DNA from: Candidatus Aquiluna sp. IMCC13023
Lineage (GTDB): Bacteria; Actinomycetota; Actinomycetes; Actinomycetales; Microbacteriaceae
DNA length: 64,000 bases
Direction: 5' to 3'
NCBI RefSeq assembly: GCF_000257665.1
Contig: NZ_AJKR01000001.1
Coordinates: forward strand, 108,270 to 172,269
Each line of letters starts with the position of its first letter. The stretch's first letter is position 1. A program made the translations under genes and the position numbers. This document shows positions 44,205-54,867 of this stretch, one piece after another. Under the pieces are notes generated by a model. The model was not told the origin of the DNA. It made no database searches and saw only the letters and a program-made list of their open reading frames with translations.

Positions 44205-44408
44205 ATGGCACAAGGAACCGTAAAGTGGTTTAACTCTGAAAAGGGCTTTGGATTCATCACTCAGGATGGCGGACCGGACGTATTCGTTCACTTCTCCGCA
44301 ATCGAGTCAGATGGATACCGCGAACTTCGTGAGAACCAGCGAGTTGAGTTCAACGTTAAAGATGGGGACAAGGGTCCTCAGGCTGAAAACGTAGTTCCAG
44401 TCGCATAA
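44205..44408 (+). CDS. cspA: Cold shock protein
   Basis: 67 residues from ATG 44205 (AGGAG 8 nt upstream); the open frame from 44178 is only leader. RNP1 KGFGFI and RNP2 VFVHFS RNA-binding motifs on a five-stranded OB fold. Nucleic-acid chaperone. A long 5' leader and a perfect terminator follow the usual CspA pattern. Confidence 0.96.
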   Translation: MAQGTVKWFNSEKGFGFITQDGGPDVFVHFSAIESDGYRELRENQRVEFNVKDGDKGPQAENVVPVA

Positions 44409-44421
44409 GTAGTAAAAAATT

Positions 44422-44453
44422 CGAACACCGGTAGCTTTTGCTGCCGGTGTTCG
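44422..44453. terminator. Terminator hairpin after cspA
   Basis: CGAACACCGG pairs with CCGGTGTTCG, extended by AGC/GCT across a TTTT loop with one bulge. A-rich upstream and T-rich just after (CTTTAA) allow either strand. Confidence 0.8.
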
Positions 44454-44454
44454 C

Positions 44455-44494
44455 TTTAACCTGAGGTAACTGTTTTTAACCTGAGGTAACTGTT
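44455..44494. repeat. Two tandem 20-bp copies upstream of groEL
   Basis: TTTAACCTGAGGTAACTGTT repeats exactly twice (44455-44474, 44475-44494), between the cspA terminator and the CIRCE sites. It could be a regulator site pair or a slip duplication. Confidence 0.7.
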
Positions 44495-44506
44495 TTCCTC
44501 GATTTA

Positions 44507-44533
44507 TTTGCACTCAGAGCATTAGAGTGCTAA
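44507..44533. promoter_or_regulatory. Upstream CIRCE (HrcA operator)
   Basis: TTTGCACTC-N9-GAGTGCTAA, one mismatch from the CIRCE consensus TTAGCACTC-N9-GAGTGCTAA. HrcA binds such inverted repeats to repress groE genes. Confidence 0.8.
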
Positions 44534-46219
<1,686 letters not shown>

Positions 46220-46237
46220 AGTCAATCAGTACTAAAA

Positions 46238-46267
46238 GTAACGGGATGGCCTAGGCCATCCCGTTAC
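46238..46267. terminator. Bidirectional terminator between groEL and the sensor kinase
   Basis: A perfect 30-bp palindrome (arms beginning GTAACGGGATGGCC) flanked by T/A-rich sequence on both sides, placed between two convergent genes. Confidence 0.85.
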
Positions 46268-46280
46268 TTATTTAAGCTGA

Positions 46281-47735
46281 TTAGTTACTTGATTGCTTCC
46301 TTGGGAGCTCAAGTACGAAAGTAGAGCCACCGTCTGGAGTTTCTTTCGCTCGAATTTCTCCGTGGTGAGCAGTAACGATTGATTGCGCGATTGCCAGGCC
46401 GAGTCCAGATCCTCCGGTGCTGCGGTTTCTGGAACTGTCTGCTCGATAAAAGCGCTCAAACACCTTGCCTCTAAGCGGTTCCGGGATGCCCTCACCGTGG
46501 TCGATTACCTTGATGCTCAAGTTCTTGCCGCCTGCGTCAATCTCGAGGCTGACTTCCGATCCGGCTGGAGCAAAGCGCGAGGCGTTGGCAACAAGGTTTG
46601 TTAGCACCTGCTTTACGCGGTCAGAATCCACCTCGGCCACAAAGTCCCTACCCGATCTGACAACGCGGAAGTTGACATCCTGGTTTGCAACCGAAGCATC
46701 TTTTATTACTAGATCAGCAAGCTTGGCTAGGTCGGTCTCCACCAGATCCAGATTCCCACTTTCATCCATGCGAGTGAGGGTAAGCAGGCTCTCGACGAGG
46801 CCCGTCATGCGTACCGCTTCACTTTCGATGCGCTGCATGGCTTCAGCAACATCCTGTTTTTTGGTAATTGCCCCCATTCGGTAAAGCTCCGCGTAGCCTC
46901 GAACCGTTACTAGCGGTGTGCGAAGCTCATGGCTGGCGTCCGAGACGAACCTACGCATTTGCTCAAGCGTTTTATCCCGGCCGGTGACAGCGCCCTCGAT
47001 GCTGTCAAGCATGCTGTTGAGGGCATTATTCAATCTGCCAATCTCAGTCTTTCCGTGTTTAGAGAGTAGACGAGATGAAAACTTTCCTGCCTGAACCGCC
47101 TCAGCCGTTCGCTCGACTTCTTTTAGCGGCCTTAGCGCTGAGGTGATTGTCAGCCATATACTGAAGCCCGAAAGCACAACCAAGAAGATTCCAAACCTGC
47201 CGCCAATCACTGCGTACTCGGCCAAAATCTCTTCGTTTGAATTTGTTGGCAATGCAATAACCACTGAGCCCCTTGCAAGCTGGAGAGGGACAGCAACCAT
47301 TCTCCACTCGGTTCCCATGCGTCTTGAGCTTTCGACATCAATGTCAAAGGGGGCGCCTTGGGTTGCCATGACGGTTTCAAGCGTGAGGTTTGAAAAGTTT
47401 GGAATTGCTCTACCACCACCGGTCGAGGATATAAGCCCAAGAAATTGATTGCCGTCTGCATCCAAAATGGCGATGTAGTAGTCGCTGGGTAGCGAGGGAA
47501 GAGCAAGCTGTCCTGACGAGACCATCGCTTCAAGCTTGAGAGGGTCCTGAGTTCGCAGCTCGTTGGCTGTTGTGATCAAAAGAGTGTCAGTGCTTTGTTG
47601 CAGGTAGGTGCCTAAAAGCGCGATTGTCCCTGCGCTCGAGACTGCCAAGAGCATGCCTATTAGGCCAACCGATAAGGATGTTAGTTTTGCGCGAAGCGAG
47701 ATTCGCGCCCAGCCTGAAAGAAACTTCTGCTTCAC
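46281..47735 (-). CDS. Membrane sensor histidine kinase
   Basis: 484 residues. Two transmembrane helices (about 25-48 and 181-203) enclose a ~130-residue extracellular sensor. A HAMP linker follows, then the H-box SDASHELRTPLVTV (His near 273), NLVANASRFAP, and G-boxes DHGEGIPEPLRGKVFERFYR / GGSGLGLAIAQSIV. It pairs with the response regulator 3 nt upstream in the operon. Closest type is TrcS/TcrY-like OmpR kinases; stimulus unknown. Confidence 0.88.
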   Translation of the reverse strand: MKQKFLSGWARISLRAKLTSLSVGLIGMLLAVSSAGTIALLGTYLQQSTDTLLITTANELRTQDPLKLEAMVSSGQLALPSLPSDYYIAILDADGNQFLGLISSTGGGRAIPNFSNLTLETVMATQGAPFDIDVESSRRMGTEWRMVAVPLQLARGSVVIALPTNSNEEILAEYAVIGGRFGIFLVVLSGFSIWLTITSALRPLKEVERTAEAVQAGKFSSRLLSKHGKTEIGRLNNALNSMLDSIEGAVTGRDKTLEQMRRFVSDASHELRTPLVTVRGYAELYRMGAITKKQDVAEAMQRIESEAVRMTGLVESLLTLTRMDESGNLDLVETDLAKLADLVIKDASVANQDVNFRVVRSGRDFVAEVDSDRVKQVLTNLVANASRFAPAGSEVSLEIDAGGKNLSIKVIDHGEGIPEPLRGKVFERFYRADSSRNRSTGGSGLGLAIAQSIVTAHHGEIRAKETPDGGSTFVLELPRKQSSN

Positions 47736-47738
47736 GAA

Positions 47739-48431
47739 TTAGCCCTTTGGCCCCTTGAGCATGTAGCCAACACCACGCTTGGTGATGATCAAAGGCTCCT
47801 GGCTAAGAGGATCTAGCTTCTTGCGAAGGTATGAAACGTAGCTTTCGACGATTCCCATCTCACCATTGAAGTCGTATTCCCAGACGTGGTCAAGAATTTG
47901 TGCCTTGGTTAGAACGCGATTGGGGTTGGTGGCTAGATAACGAAGCAATTGGTACTCGGTGGGGGACAGGTCCACTACCTGCGCTCCAACGGTTACCTCG
48001 TGGGCGTCTTCGTTGATTGAAAGCTCTCCGACCGTAATCATCGAACCGTCTTGCCCGTCCTTACTGGTTCTTCGAATTATTGCCGAGATGCGTGCCATGA
48101 TCTCGTCCAAGCTAAATGGCTTCGTCACATAGTCATCGCCGCCGACCGTAAGCCCGGTGACTTTATCCTCGGTGTCATCGCGAGCGGTCAAGAACAGAAT
48201 AGGGACTTCAATACCCATCCCTCTGATTTTCTTGGTGACACCGAACCCGGAAATATCTGGAAGCATCACGTCGAGTAAGACTATGTCGGGCTTGGTTTCG
48301 GTAATCATATTGATTGCGTCGGTTCCGTTAGCCGCAGTGGCAACTTGGTGCCCGGCGAAACGGAGACTTGCTGAGAGCAAGTCACGAATGTTCGGCTCAT
48401 CATCTACAACTAGAACTTTTAGTATTTCCAT
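47739..48431 (-). CDS. OmpR-family response regulator
   Basis: 230 residues. Receiver: VVDDEP, VLLDVMLPDISG (Asp near 55), LTARDD and YVTKPFSLDE. Winged helix LSPTEYQLLRYLATNPNRVLTKAQILDHVW with EMGIVESYVSYLRKKLD. First gene of the two-component operon, with the kinase immediately downstream. Targets unknown. Confidence 0.92.
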   Translation of the reverse strand: MEILKVLVVDDEPNIRDLLSASLRFAGHQVATAANGTDAINMITETKPDIVLLDVMLPDISGFGVTKKIRGMGIEVPILFLTARDDTEDKVTGLTVGGDDYVTKPFSLDEIMARISAIIRRTSKDGQDGSMITVGELSINEDAHEVTVGAQVVDLSPTEYQLLRYLATNPNRVLTKAQILDHVWEYDFNGEMGIVESYVSYLRKKLDPLSQEPLIITKRGVGYMLKGPKG

Positions 48432-48479
48432 GCTCCTAAGTGTGTGATAGTTTGCTGGAAGTTGTCTGGGAGTTGCCTC

Positions 48480-50108
48480 TTACAGGTTTTCCGCGTCAAT
48501 AATCTCGTAGGAGTAACCCTGCTCAGCCAAAAAACGCTGGCGGTTTTGAGCAAAGTCTTGCTCGACGGTGTCGGCCGCAACGATTGTGTAGAACGCAGCA
48601 GACCTGCCGTCTTGTTTTGGGCGAAGCAACCGGCCTAGTCTTTGAGCTTCTTCCTGCCTTGAGCCAAAGGCGCCCGATATCTGAATTGCAACTGATGCTT
48701 CCGGCAGATCCACTGAGAAGTTTGCGACCTTTGAAACTACCAACGTGCTAATTTCACCGTTCCTGAAGCTTCGGAAAAGTTCCTCACGAACATCAACTGG
48801 CGTTTCGCCTGTTAGCTTTGGGACCCCCAAGCCCTCTGCCACTTCGGCTATCTGGCTCAAATATTGTCCAATTATTAGAGTCGGCTCACCCTTGTGCTTC
48901 TTAAGAATCTTGCGCATTATCTCGAGTTTGGCGGTTGCCGTCGAGGCGATGCGGAAGCGGCTTTCTTGGTCGGAGATTGCATATTCCATTCGCGCTTCAT
49001 CGGGCAATGAAACCCGAACTTCAAAGCAGTTCGCTGGTGCAATGTAGCCTTGCGCTTCAATGTCTTTCCAAGGAGCGTCGAAACGCTTTGGACCAATTAA
49101 AGAAAACACATCGGACTCTCGACCATCTTCTCTAACCAATGTGGCCGTTAGCCCAAGCCTTCTTCTTGCCTGAAGGTCGGCGGTCATTTTGAAAATTGGC
49201 GCGGGTAGCAGGTGCACCTCATCGTAAATAATCAGACCCCAATCGCGCGCGTTTAGTAGCGCCAGGTGGGTGAATTCATTTTTGCGCTTGGTTGTCAGGA
49301 TTTGATAGGTGGCTATTGTCACTGGGGCAAGATTCTTACTACTGCCTGAATACTCGGCGATGTCCTCGTCGGTGAGGCTGGTTTTTTCAAGTAGCTCGTC
49401 ACGCCACTGTCTGGCTGCGACGGTGTTGGTTACCAAGATCAGAGTGTTGGCCTTCACGTCCGCCATGATGGCCGCGCCAACCATAGTCTTGCCGGCGCCA
49501 CAGGGCAGCACTACAACCCCCGAACCTCCAATCTCGAACTTGTCTGCGGCTTCTCGTTGGTATCCGCGTAGTGACCAGTTTTGTTGGTTGAGTTCGATTG
49601 GATACGGTGCACCTTTGGTGTATCCGGCGTTGTCGTTGGCGGGCCAGCCGAGCTTGAGTAGCTGCTGCTTTAGTGCTCCTCTAGCCCAATCTCTGACCCG
49701 GTAGCCATTTTCGATTTCGCCTTCTAAGAGCTCGGCGACTTTTGAGTTGGAACTTACTTCGGCCAGAACTACCCTGGAATCTGAGGTGAGGATAAGGCCC
49801 TGGTCATCTCTGGCGATCTCGAGTTTTCCAAAGCGTGCAATGGTGTTTTCAATTTCCGAGGACACCAGCTGAGGTATGTCAAACTTTGACCATTTTTTCA
49901 AGGAGCTGAGAATGTACTCGGCGGTGTGTCCGGCTGCCCTAGCGTTCCAGAGACCAAGTTTGGTTATTCGATATGTGTGAATGTGCTCTGGAGCACGCTC
50001 TAGTTCTGCAAATATTGCGAGCTCATGACGAGCTGTTGTGGCATCCGCGTGGTCGGTTTCCAAAAGCACGGTTCTGTCGCTTTGAACAATCAGGGGTCCT
50101 TGAGACAT
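48480..50108 (-). CDS. XPB-type DNA repair helicase
   Basis: 542 residues. N-terminal damage-recognition-like region, then SF2 helicase core: PCGAGKT Walker A (near 205), IYDEVHLLPA (DEVH), TATLVRED, and C-terminal motifs FGSRQEEAQRLGRLLRPK. Actinobacterial XPB homologues unwind DNA 3'-5' and work with a Bax1-like or partner protein. The next gene upstream encodes the actinobacterial helicase-associated partner. Confidence 0.9.
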   Translation of the reverse strand: MSQGPLIVQSDRTVLLETDHADATTARHELAIFAELERAPEHIHTYRITKLGLWNARAAGHTAEYILSSLKKWSKFDIPQLVSSEIENTIARFGKLEIARDDQGLILTSDSRVVLAEVSSNSKVAELLEGEIENGYRVRDWARGALKQQLLKLGWPANDNAGYTKGAPYPIELNQQNWSLRGYQREAADKFEIGGSGVVVLPCGAGKTMVGAAIMADVKANTLILVTNTVAARQWRDELLEKTSLTDEDIAEYSGSSKNLAPVTIATYQILTTKRKNEFTHLALLNARDWGLIIYDEVHLLPAPIFKMTADLQARRRLGLTATLVREDGRESDVFSLIGPKRFDAPWKDIEAQGYIAPANCFEVRVSLPDEARMEYAISDQESRFRIASTATAKLEIMRKILKKHKGEPTLIIGQYLSQIAEVAEGLGVPKLTGETPVDVREELFRSFRNGEISTLVVSKVANFSVDLPEASVAIQISGAFGSRQEEAQRLGRLLRPKQDGRSAAFYTIVAADTVEQDFAQNRQRFLAEQGYSYEIIDAENL

Positions 50109-50117
50109 CCTTAAACT

Positions 50118-51722
50118 CTAAACCAGCAGCACTGACTGGATACGCGATATCGGAAGGGTGCGCTCAGCATCTTTGAGCTGGTCCTTGCCCCTAAGCCGAC
50201 CTGCTGCAACGCCCAATACTGAAAGCGTGAACTGTTTCGCGTCACCATCCTGCATCTCAACCGAAATCTGAACCATTATTTTGTTCTTTTGGGCGAACAA
50301 CAATTGACGCATCACGTCATCACCGCCCATTTGGTTCTTTTCTCCGGAGATTAGCGAGGCAACCCTTGAGGCAATTTCGTCTTCCTTGGGGATTTCTGGC
50401 GTGGCCGAAACTGGCACTCTGGGCGATTGAACGTTTCCCTTGTCATCAAACATCACTGCCGCATATCCGGCGTCCCTTAGGTTGAAGTAGACAAGATCCG
50501 CGCCAAGCCTGCTGCCGAGTTGCCCGCTGGCAATTGGCTGAAGCATCAGCCCGCGAAGTGATTGCTCGTTTGAAATCTGCGTCAGCAAGATGGTGTCGGT
50601 GGCCTCGACAATGGTGCCTTCTTTTCTAGACAAGATTTTGAGTTGTCCAAACCGGTCACCGGTCTGCTGAAGAACATATTCAACCGGCTGAGGCAAGCCT
50701 TTGCTTCCGGACTTTAGAAGTACCTCCGTAATCTCGGCAATGCTCATGCCAGTTTCCATGGCGTGCGAAATGCTAAGGCTTGAAATCCGGAATCTGGATG
50801 CTAATCCAAGGTCCTCAGAATCCGCAAAGGTGTCTAGCTTTCGATGAAGACTTGTTGAAATTGGACCAGGTGAAACAATGCTTAGATCCGCTTGCACCAA
50901 TAGTTTGTCCTGAATTTCCGGCAAGTTCTTGGCTATGTCCTTGGCTGCCTTTTCGACAGAGCCAAGAGTTAGCGGGTAGAGGGCGTTGTCGAAATCAGTC
51001 AAACCCAAGTCTGCTCCGTACTCGAGCAGTTTGATGTTTGCCAGGTTTGCTAGCGGGTAAGCCGTGGATATTTGTTCTGTGATTGGTCCTTCATGAATCT
51101 TGAGTACCGGCAGGTCCCAGCAAGACTTAGCAAGCATCAGCCAAGCCTGGCTTCTCTCTAGCTCCAGCCACTCCATGCCAAGCGTTGTTGCCACCCAGCG
51201 AGACTCGTTCTGACCAATAAGACCGGCTTCGAGGGCTAGCTGAAAGATACGCTGAACGTCTTTTGGTGCAATCTTTAGTTTGAGTGCGATTTCTTTTGCG
51301 TCTTGAGAGCGGATGCCTGCTCTAATGACATCGAGCCAGTGGCGTTCGCACGCGAACAATAACTCTGTAATGCAGATGAGGCTCTCATAGGCAGTTAGGT
51401 AAGAACCGTGACGATTTGCCGGCTTGTACTTCGCGATCTCAAGTTCCCTACCTAGGCTCGCGGCCTCAGGAAGCGCCGATTTGGTCGCTAAATTTTGAGA
51501 CCTCAAGTGGGCGGTGGTCTTTTCGCTTCTCAGCGCCTCTAGTTCTGAGGCTGGGAGTGCGCGAATTTTCGGCTCCAGCTCTCTTCTGGAAAGCAAGACC
51601 CGACTCAGATCAAAGTAGTCATCGCATCCATGGCCATGACCGAGTGAGTTTTCCAAAGTATGGCTAAGTTCTTCAACATTTTTTGCTCTTAGCTGTGATG
51701 CAAGTTCGAGTATCGAAGACAC
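50118..51722 (-). CDS. Helicase-associated (XPB/Ssl2-like) domain protein
   Basis: 534 residues, no enzymatic motif seen. Family recognised by position and the C-terminal region (VEYVLQQTGDRFGQLKIL, EATDTILLTQISNEQSL, SGQLGSRLGADLVYFNLRDAGYAAVMFDD). In mycobacteria the corresponding pair is adjacent (ercc3-like and its neighbour). Likely accessory or regulator of the helicase. It is 9 nt from the helicase gene. Confidence 0.7.
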   Translation of the reverse strand: MSSILELASQLRAKNVEELSHTLENSLGHGHGCDDYFDLSRVLLSRRELEPKIRALPASELEALRSEKTTAHLRSQNLATKSALPEAASLGRELEIAKYKPANRHGSYLTAYESLICITELLFACERHWLDVIRAGIRSQDAKEIALKLKIAPKDVQRIFQLALEAGLIGQNESRWVATTLGMEWLELERSQAWLMLAKSCWDLPVLKIHEGPITEQISTAYPLANLANIKLLEYGADLGLTDFDNALYPLTLGSVEKAAKDIAKNLPEIQDKLLVQADLSIVSPGPISTSLHRKLDTFADSEDLGLASRFRISSLSISHAMETGMSIAEITEVLLKSGSKGLPQPVEYVLQQTGDRFGQLKILSRKEGTIVEATDTILLTQISNEQSLRGLMLQPIASGQLGSRLGADLVYFNLRDAGYAAVMFDDKGNVQSPRVPVSATPEIPKEDEIASRVASLISGEKNQMGGDDVMRQLLFAQKNKIMVQISVEMQDGDAKQFTLSVLGVAAGRLRGKDQLKDAERTLPISRIQSVLLV

Positions 51723-51961
51723 TAATCCCTATTTTCTTTCGTACGTCGAATGATTGACACAATCAGCATGCTGATGATTATCAGAAAACCGACGGGCAAT
51801 CCGATGAGCGGCAATTGGGCGAAAAACACTGGGAAACTGTTGAAGCCAAGGGCGCTTAGGCCCAAGGTAAGTAGCATAAATACAATTGAGACACCAATCA
51901 CACCAACAGCCATATAGGCCAAGGTAGTTTCGATTTGGGGTCGCTTTTGATTTTTAGCCAT
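51722..51961 (-). CDS. Small membrane protein (79 aa)
   Basis: 79 residues, two transmembrane helices (about 12-36 and 47-68), basic N-terminus AKNQKRPQIE and basic tail RRTKENRD. It overlaps the helicase-associated gene by one base. Typical DUF2970/YhcB-like small actinobacterial membrane protein; no function known. Confidence 0.65.
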   Translation of the reverse strand: MAKNQKRPQIETTLAYMAVGVIGVSIVFMLLTLGLSALGFNSFPVFFAQLPLIGLPVGFLIIISMLIVSIIRRTKENRD

Positions 51962-52017
51962 CAGATAACTCTAACCTTTCAGATACACTAAACGCCGACC
52001 AGTTGAAAGTAGGAAGC

Positions 52018-52398
52018 ATGCCGACCGGCAAAGTAAAATTTTTTGATGACGAAAAAGGCTTCGGCTTTATCGCGGGCGATGACGGCACCGAGGTCTTTTT
52101 GCACGCCAGTGCTCTTCCGGCGGGGACCGAAACAATTAAGCCCGGGAGTCGCGTCGAGTTTGGAATAGCCGACGGTCGCAAGGGTGCTCAGGCTTTATCC
52201 GTCAGGGTTCTAGAAGTGCCGACGCTAACATCGCCAAATCGCAAGCCAGCCGAAGACCTGGCAATCATTACCGAGGACCTAATTGGTCTTTTGGATCAAG
52301 TCGGCGGAAACCTCAAGCGAGGCAAATATCCGGAGGCTGCTCACGGCAAAAAAGTAGCGCAATTATTGCGCAGGGTGGCGGAAGAGCTTGAAGGCTAA
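52018..52398 (+). CDS. Cold-shock-domain protein with C-terminal extension
   Basis: 126 residues. An OB-fold CSD first (VKFFDDEKGFGFIAGDDG, VFLHASALP), then a ~55-residue extension of helices (ITEDLIGLLDQVGGNLKRGKYPEAAHGKKVAQLLRRVAEE). ATG at 52018 with AGGA just upstream. Conserved actinobacterial arrangement; it overlaps the DUF3027 gene by 11 nt. Confidence 0.85.
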   Translation: MPTGKVKFFDDEKGFGFIAGDDGTEVFLHASALPAGTETIKPGSRVEFGIADGRKGAQALSVRVLEVPTLTSPNRKPAEDLAIITEDLIGLLDQVGGNLKRGKYPEAAHGKKVAQLLRRVAEELEG

Positions 52399-52864
52399 AA
52401 ACCAAGAGATGGCCATTGAGCTTTTGAAGGCCGAGCTTCCAGAATCAAGCTACGGCGAATTCATAAGCGAGACCGAGCCGACCAAGGGTGTCATTGAACT
52501 TCGCTACCTCTGCAACATGCGCGGGTATAGCGGTTGGCACTGGCTTCTTACTCTCACTCAGATCGATAAGCGAAAAGCGGCAACGTTTTCAGAGCTCAAT
52601 TTGGTGGCTTCGGAGGACGCTCTTCTGGCGCCAGAATGGGTGCCGTGGTCAGAACGGCTGAGCGAGTTTAGGAAGCAACTACGTGCAGAAGGTAAGGCTA
52701 AGACTGACGCCGAGGCCGACGAGCTAATTAAGGCCCTAGTCGTTACGGATGATATAAAGTCCGATGACTCCGAGGGAAATTCCGACCGTGGAAGTGTGCA
52801 GCCACCACTGAAGACCCGCGTCCGTCAACGCCGGATAAAACACAGCGAGCCCGACGAAGACTAA
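52388..52864 (+). CDS. DUF3027 domain protein
   Basis: 158 residues from TTG 52388, or 151 from ATG 52409. Diagnostic core YSGWHWLLTLTQIDKRKAATFSELNL and PEWVPWSERLSEFR. The last ~45 residues are Asp/Glu/Arg-rich and disordered-looking, and are encoded opposite the DUF2530 gene. Conserved in actinobacteria after a CSD gene; function unknown. Confidence 0.75.
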   Translation: MKAKNQEMAIELLKAELPESSYGEFISETEPTKGVIELRYLCNMRGYSGWHWLLTLTQIDKRKAATFSELNLVASEDALLAPEWVPWSERLSEFRKQLRAEGKAKTDAEADELIKALVVTDDIKSDDSEGNSDRGSVQPPLKTRVRQRRIKHSEPDED

Positions 52865-52963
52865 GAGCCAAATTATTAAACCCGCTCTGATGATCGGCTT
52901 TGAATCCAAAGCCTTAGGGGTTGGCTCAGCTTCTCGCTCGCTCAGTTTCAGGTAGAAACGCAT
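52736..52963 (-). CDS. DUF2530-like small membrane protein
   Basis: 75 residues with two transmembrane helices (about 27-44 and 54-71), LIIWLLVFVGLAVF and LQWWLHTSTVGISLGVIGLY. The W-rich spacing matches DUF2530. Its last 129 nt lie opposite the DUF3027 tail, and its start abuts the serC stop. Both overlapping frames look real. Confidence 0.65.
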   Translation of the reverse strand: MRFYLKLSEREAEPTPKALDSKPIIRAGLIIWLLVFVGLAVFYPALTDAGLQWWLHTSTVGISLGVIGLYIIRND

Positions 52964-54079
52964 TTAGATTCTTTCTAGCACGTATTCAATTGATGCGATT
53001 AGTCTTTCGACTTCCGATGGTTCCGTGGAGACAAAAGTTGCCACCCGAAGCTGATTCTTTCCAAGCTTTCGATACGGTTCGGTATCGACAATGCCATTAT
53101 CTCGAAGTATTGAAGCAATCCCGAGGGCATCGATCGAATCATCAAAGTTGATAGTTGCCACGACCTGAGAGCGATGTGCTGGGTTTTCAACAAACGGCTT
53201 GGTCACTTCGGTTTTCTCGGCCCAGTTATAAAGCAGGTCGGAGCTTTGTCTAGTTCTACTATCCGCCCAAGCCAAACCGCCGTTGTCATTTATCCACTGA
53301 ACTTGATTGTTGGCAAAAAATATCGTCGCGAGCGATGGGGTATTCAGCGTGAAATTTTGCCTTGAATTTTCAAGTGCTAATGCCAGGCTCAAAATGTTTG
53401 GGATGTAACGTCCGGATGAGGCAACCGCTTCAATCCGACCAATAGCCTTGGGTGAAACAAGAGCAATCCAAAGGCCTCCGTCAGAGGCCAAGTTCTTCTG
53501 CGGTGAAAAGTAGTAGACGTCGGTTTGCTTCGGGTCAAAATCTATTCCGCCAGCAGCACTTGTGGCATCGGTGAGCATCAGGGCGTTTTCGTCAGCACCC
53601 TTTACGCGCTTGACATCAGTAACAACCCCCGAGGAAGTTTCGTTGTGCGGGTAGGCGTAGACATCGACACCCTCTTCGGCGATGAGGTCACCTCGAGATC
53701 CAGGGTCAACCGAGATGACGGTTGGGGCTTCCAGCCACGGTGTGTTGAGAATATTCGCAAACTTATTGCCGAACTCACCATGAACTAGGGCCTGACCCTT
53801 TTGTTCAACAAGCGAGAAGGTCGCGGCATCCCAGAATGCGGAGGCGCCACCGTTGCCCATAATTATTTCGTAACCTGCCGGAGCGTGGAACATGTCCATT
53901 AGGCCCTGCTTGAAATCTCCAACTAAGTTTTTTATTGGCCCTTGGCGGTGACTGGTTCCCATGAAGTGCTGGCCGAAATCCTCAAAAGCTCTGAGTTGCT
54001 CGGGCCGCATCCGAGACGGCCCACAACCGAATCTTCCGTCTAGGGGTTTGATTGAGTCTGGGATTACGATATCTGACAT
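52964..54079 (-). CDS. serC: Phosphoserine aminotransferase
   Basis: 371 residues, class V PLP enzyme of the actinobacterial type. FGCGPSRMRPEQL, GTSHRQGPIKNLV, GNGGASAFWDAATFS, the PLP Lys in YFSPQKNLASDGG. Converts 3-phosphohydroxypyruvate to phosphoserine in serine synthesis. Confidence 0.93.
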   Translation of the reverse strand: MSDIVIPDSIKPLDGRFGCGPSRMRPEQLRAFEDFGQHFMGTSHRQGPIKNLVGDFKQGLMDMFHAPAGYEIIMGNGGASAFWDAATFSLVEQKGQALVHGEFGNKFANILNTPWLEAPTVISVDPGSRGDLIAEEGVDVYAYPHNETSSGVVTDVKRVKGADENALMLTDATSAAGGIDFDPKQTDVYYFSPQKNLASDGGLWIALVSPKAIGRIEAVASSGRYIPNILSLALALENSRQNFTLNTPSLATIFFANNQVQWINDNGGLAWADSRTRQSSDLLYNWAEKTEVTKPFVENPAHRSQVVATINFDDSIDALGIASILRDNGIVDTEPYRKLGKNQLRVATFVSTEPSEVERLIASIEYVLERI

Positions 54080-54135
54080 AGCCTCAAGTTTAGTATTGCA
54101 AGTAACCGACCAGGTTTAGCGACGAAGAGGGATTG

Positions 54136-54819
54136 ATGACTGACCTCATTGACACAACCGAAATGTACCTCAAGGCAATTTATGAGCTCGAGGAAGAGCA
54201 CATTCCGCCAATGCGAGCAAGAATTGCCGAACGCCTAGACCACTCCGGCCCAACTGTTTCGCAGACTGTGGCCAGAATGGAGCGAGACGGTCTTCTTCGC
54301 TTATTGGATGACCGCCAACTGCAGTTCACTGATGTTGGGCGCCTCACCGCTGTCGAAGTTATGCGCAAGCACCGTTTAGCTGAGCAACTTTTGCTCGAGG
54401 TAATTGGGCTCGAGTGGTCAGACATCCACGACGAGGCTTGTCGCTGGGAGCACGTCATGAGCGAGTCAGTGGAGAGAAAACTTATCGGTCTTCTAAAAAA
54501 CCCAAGTGTTTCGCCCTTTGGAATGCCAGTTCCGGGCCTTGAACTTTTAGGGCTGCCACCCGCTGACATCAGGGAGTGCTTCGCACTATCTTCCCTAGAG
54601 CCGGGGGAGTACGAGATTGTGAGAATTGGAGAACCGCTACAGCTGGACGGATCGTTTTTGAATCAGCTGGCTGAGTTGTCGCTTTTGCCGGGAGCCAAAG
54701 TCACGTTGTCCACCCAGGAGCAGGGATGGCTTTTGGTCTCAACCGGCCTGAGCGAAGGGTTGCTAGTTGACACAGGGATTGCACAGCATCTGTTTTTAGG
54801 TGTTTCTAAAGTTTTGTAG
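54136..54819 (+). CDS. DtxR/IdeR-type metal-dependent regulator
   Basis: 227 residues from ATG 54136 (AGAGGG upstream). N-terminal winged helix with EMYLKAIYELEEEHIPPMRARIAERL and TVSQTVARMERDGLL, metal-binding/dimer region (VMRKHRLAEQLLLEVIGL, HDEACRWEHVMSESVERKL) and a C-terminal FeoA/SH3 domain. Iron- or manganese-responsive repressor; IdeR by context and length. Confidence 0.9.
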   Translation: MTDLIDTTEMYLKAIYELEEEHIPPMRARIAERLDHSGPTVSQTVARMERDGLLRLLDDRQLQFTDVGRLTAVEVMRKHRLAEQLLLEVIGLEWSDIHDEACRWEHVMSESVERKLIGLLKNPSVSPFGMPVPGLELLGLPPADIRECFALSSLEPGEYEIVRIGEPLQLDGSFLNQLAELSLLPGAKVTLSTQEQGWLLVSTGLSEGLLVDTGIAQHLFLGVSKVL

Positions 54820-54867
54820 TTAGAATTTGGGCAGTAGAACCAAAGAAAGTTTTTCAGAGGACCCCTA

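Noticed and set aside
49309..49704. Plus-strand 131-residue frame opposite the XPB helicase
   Set aside because: Opposite a clear helicase; Ser/Pro/Leu composition without features.
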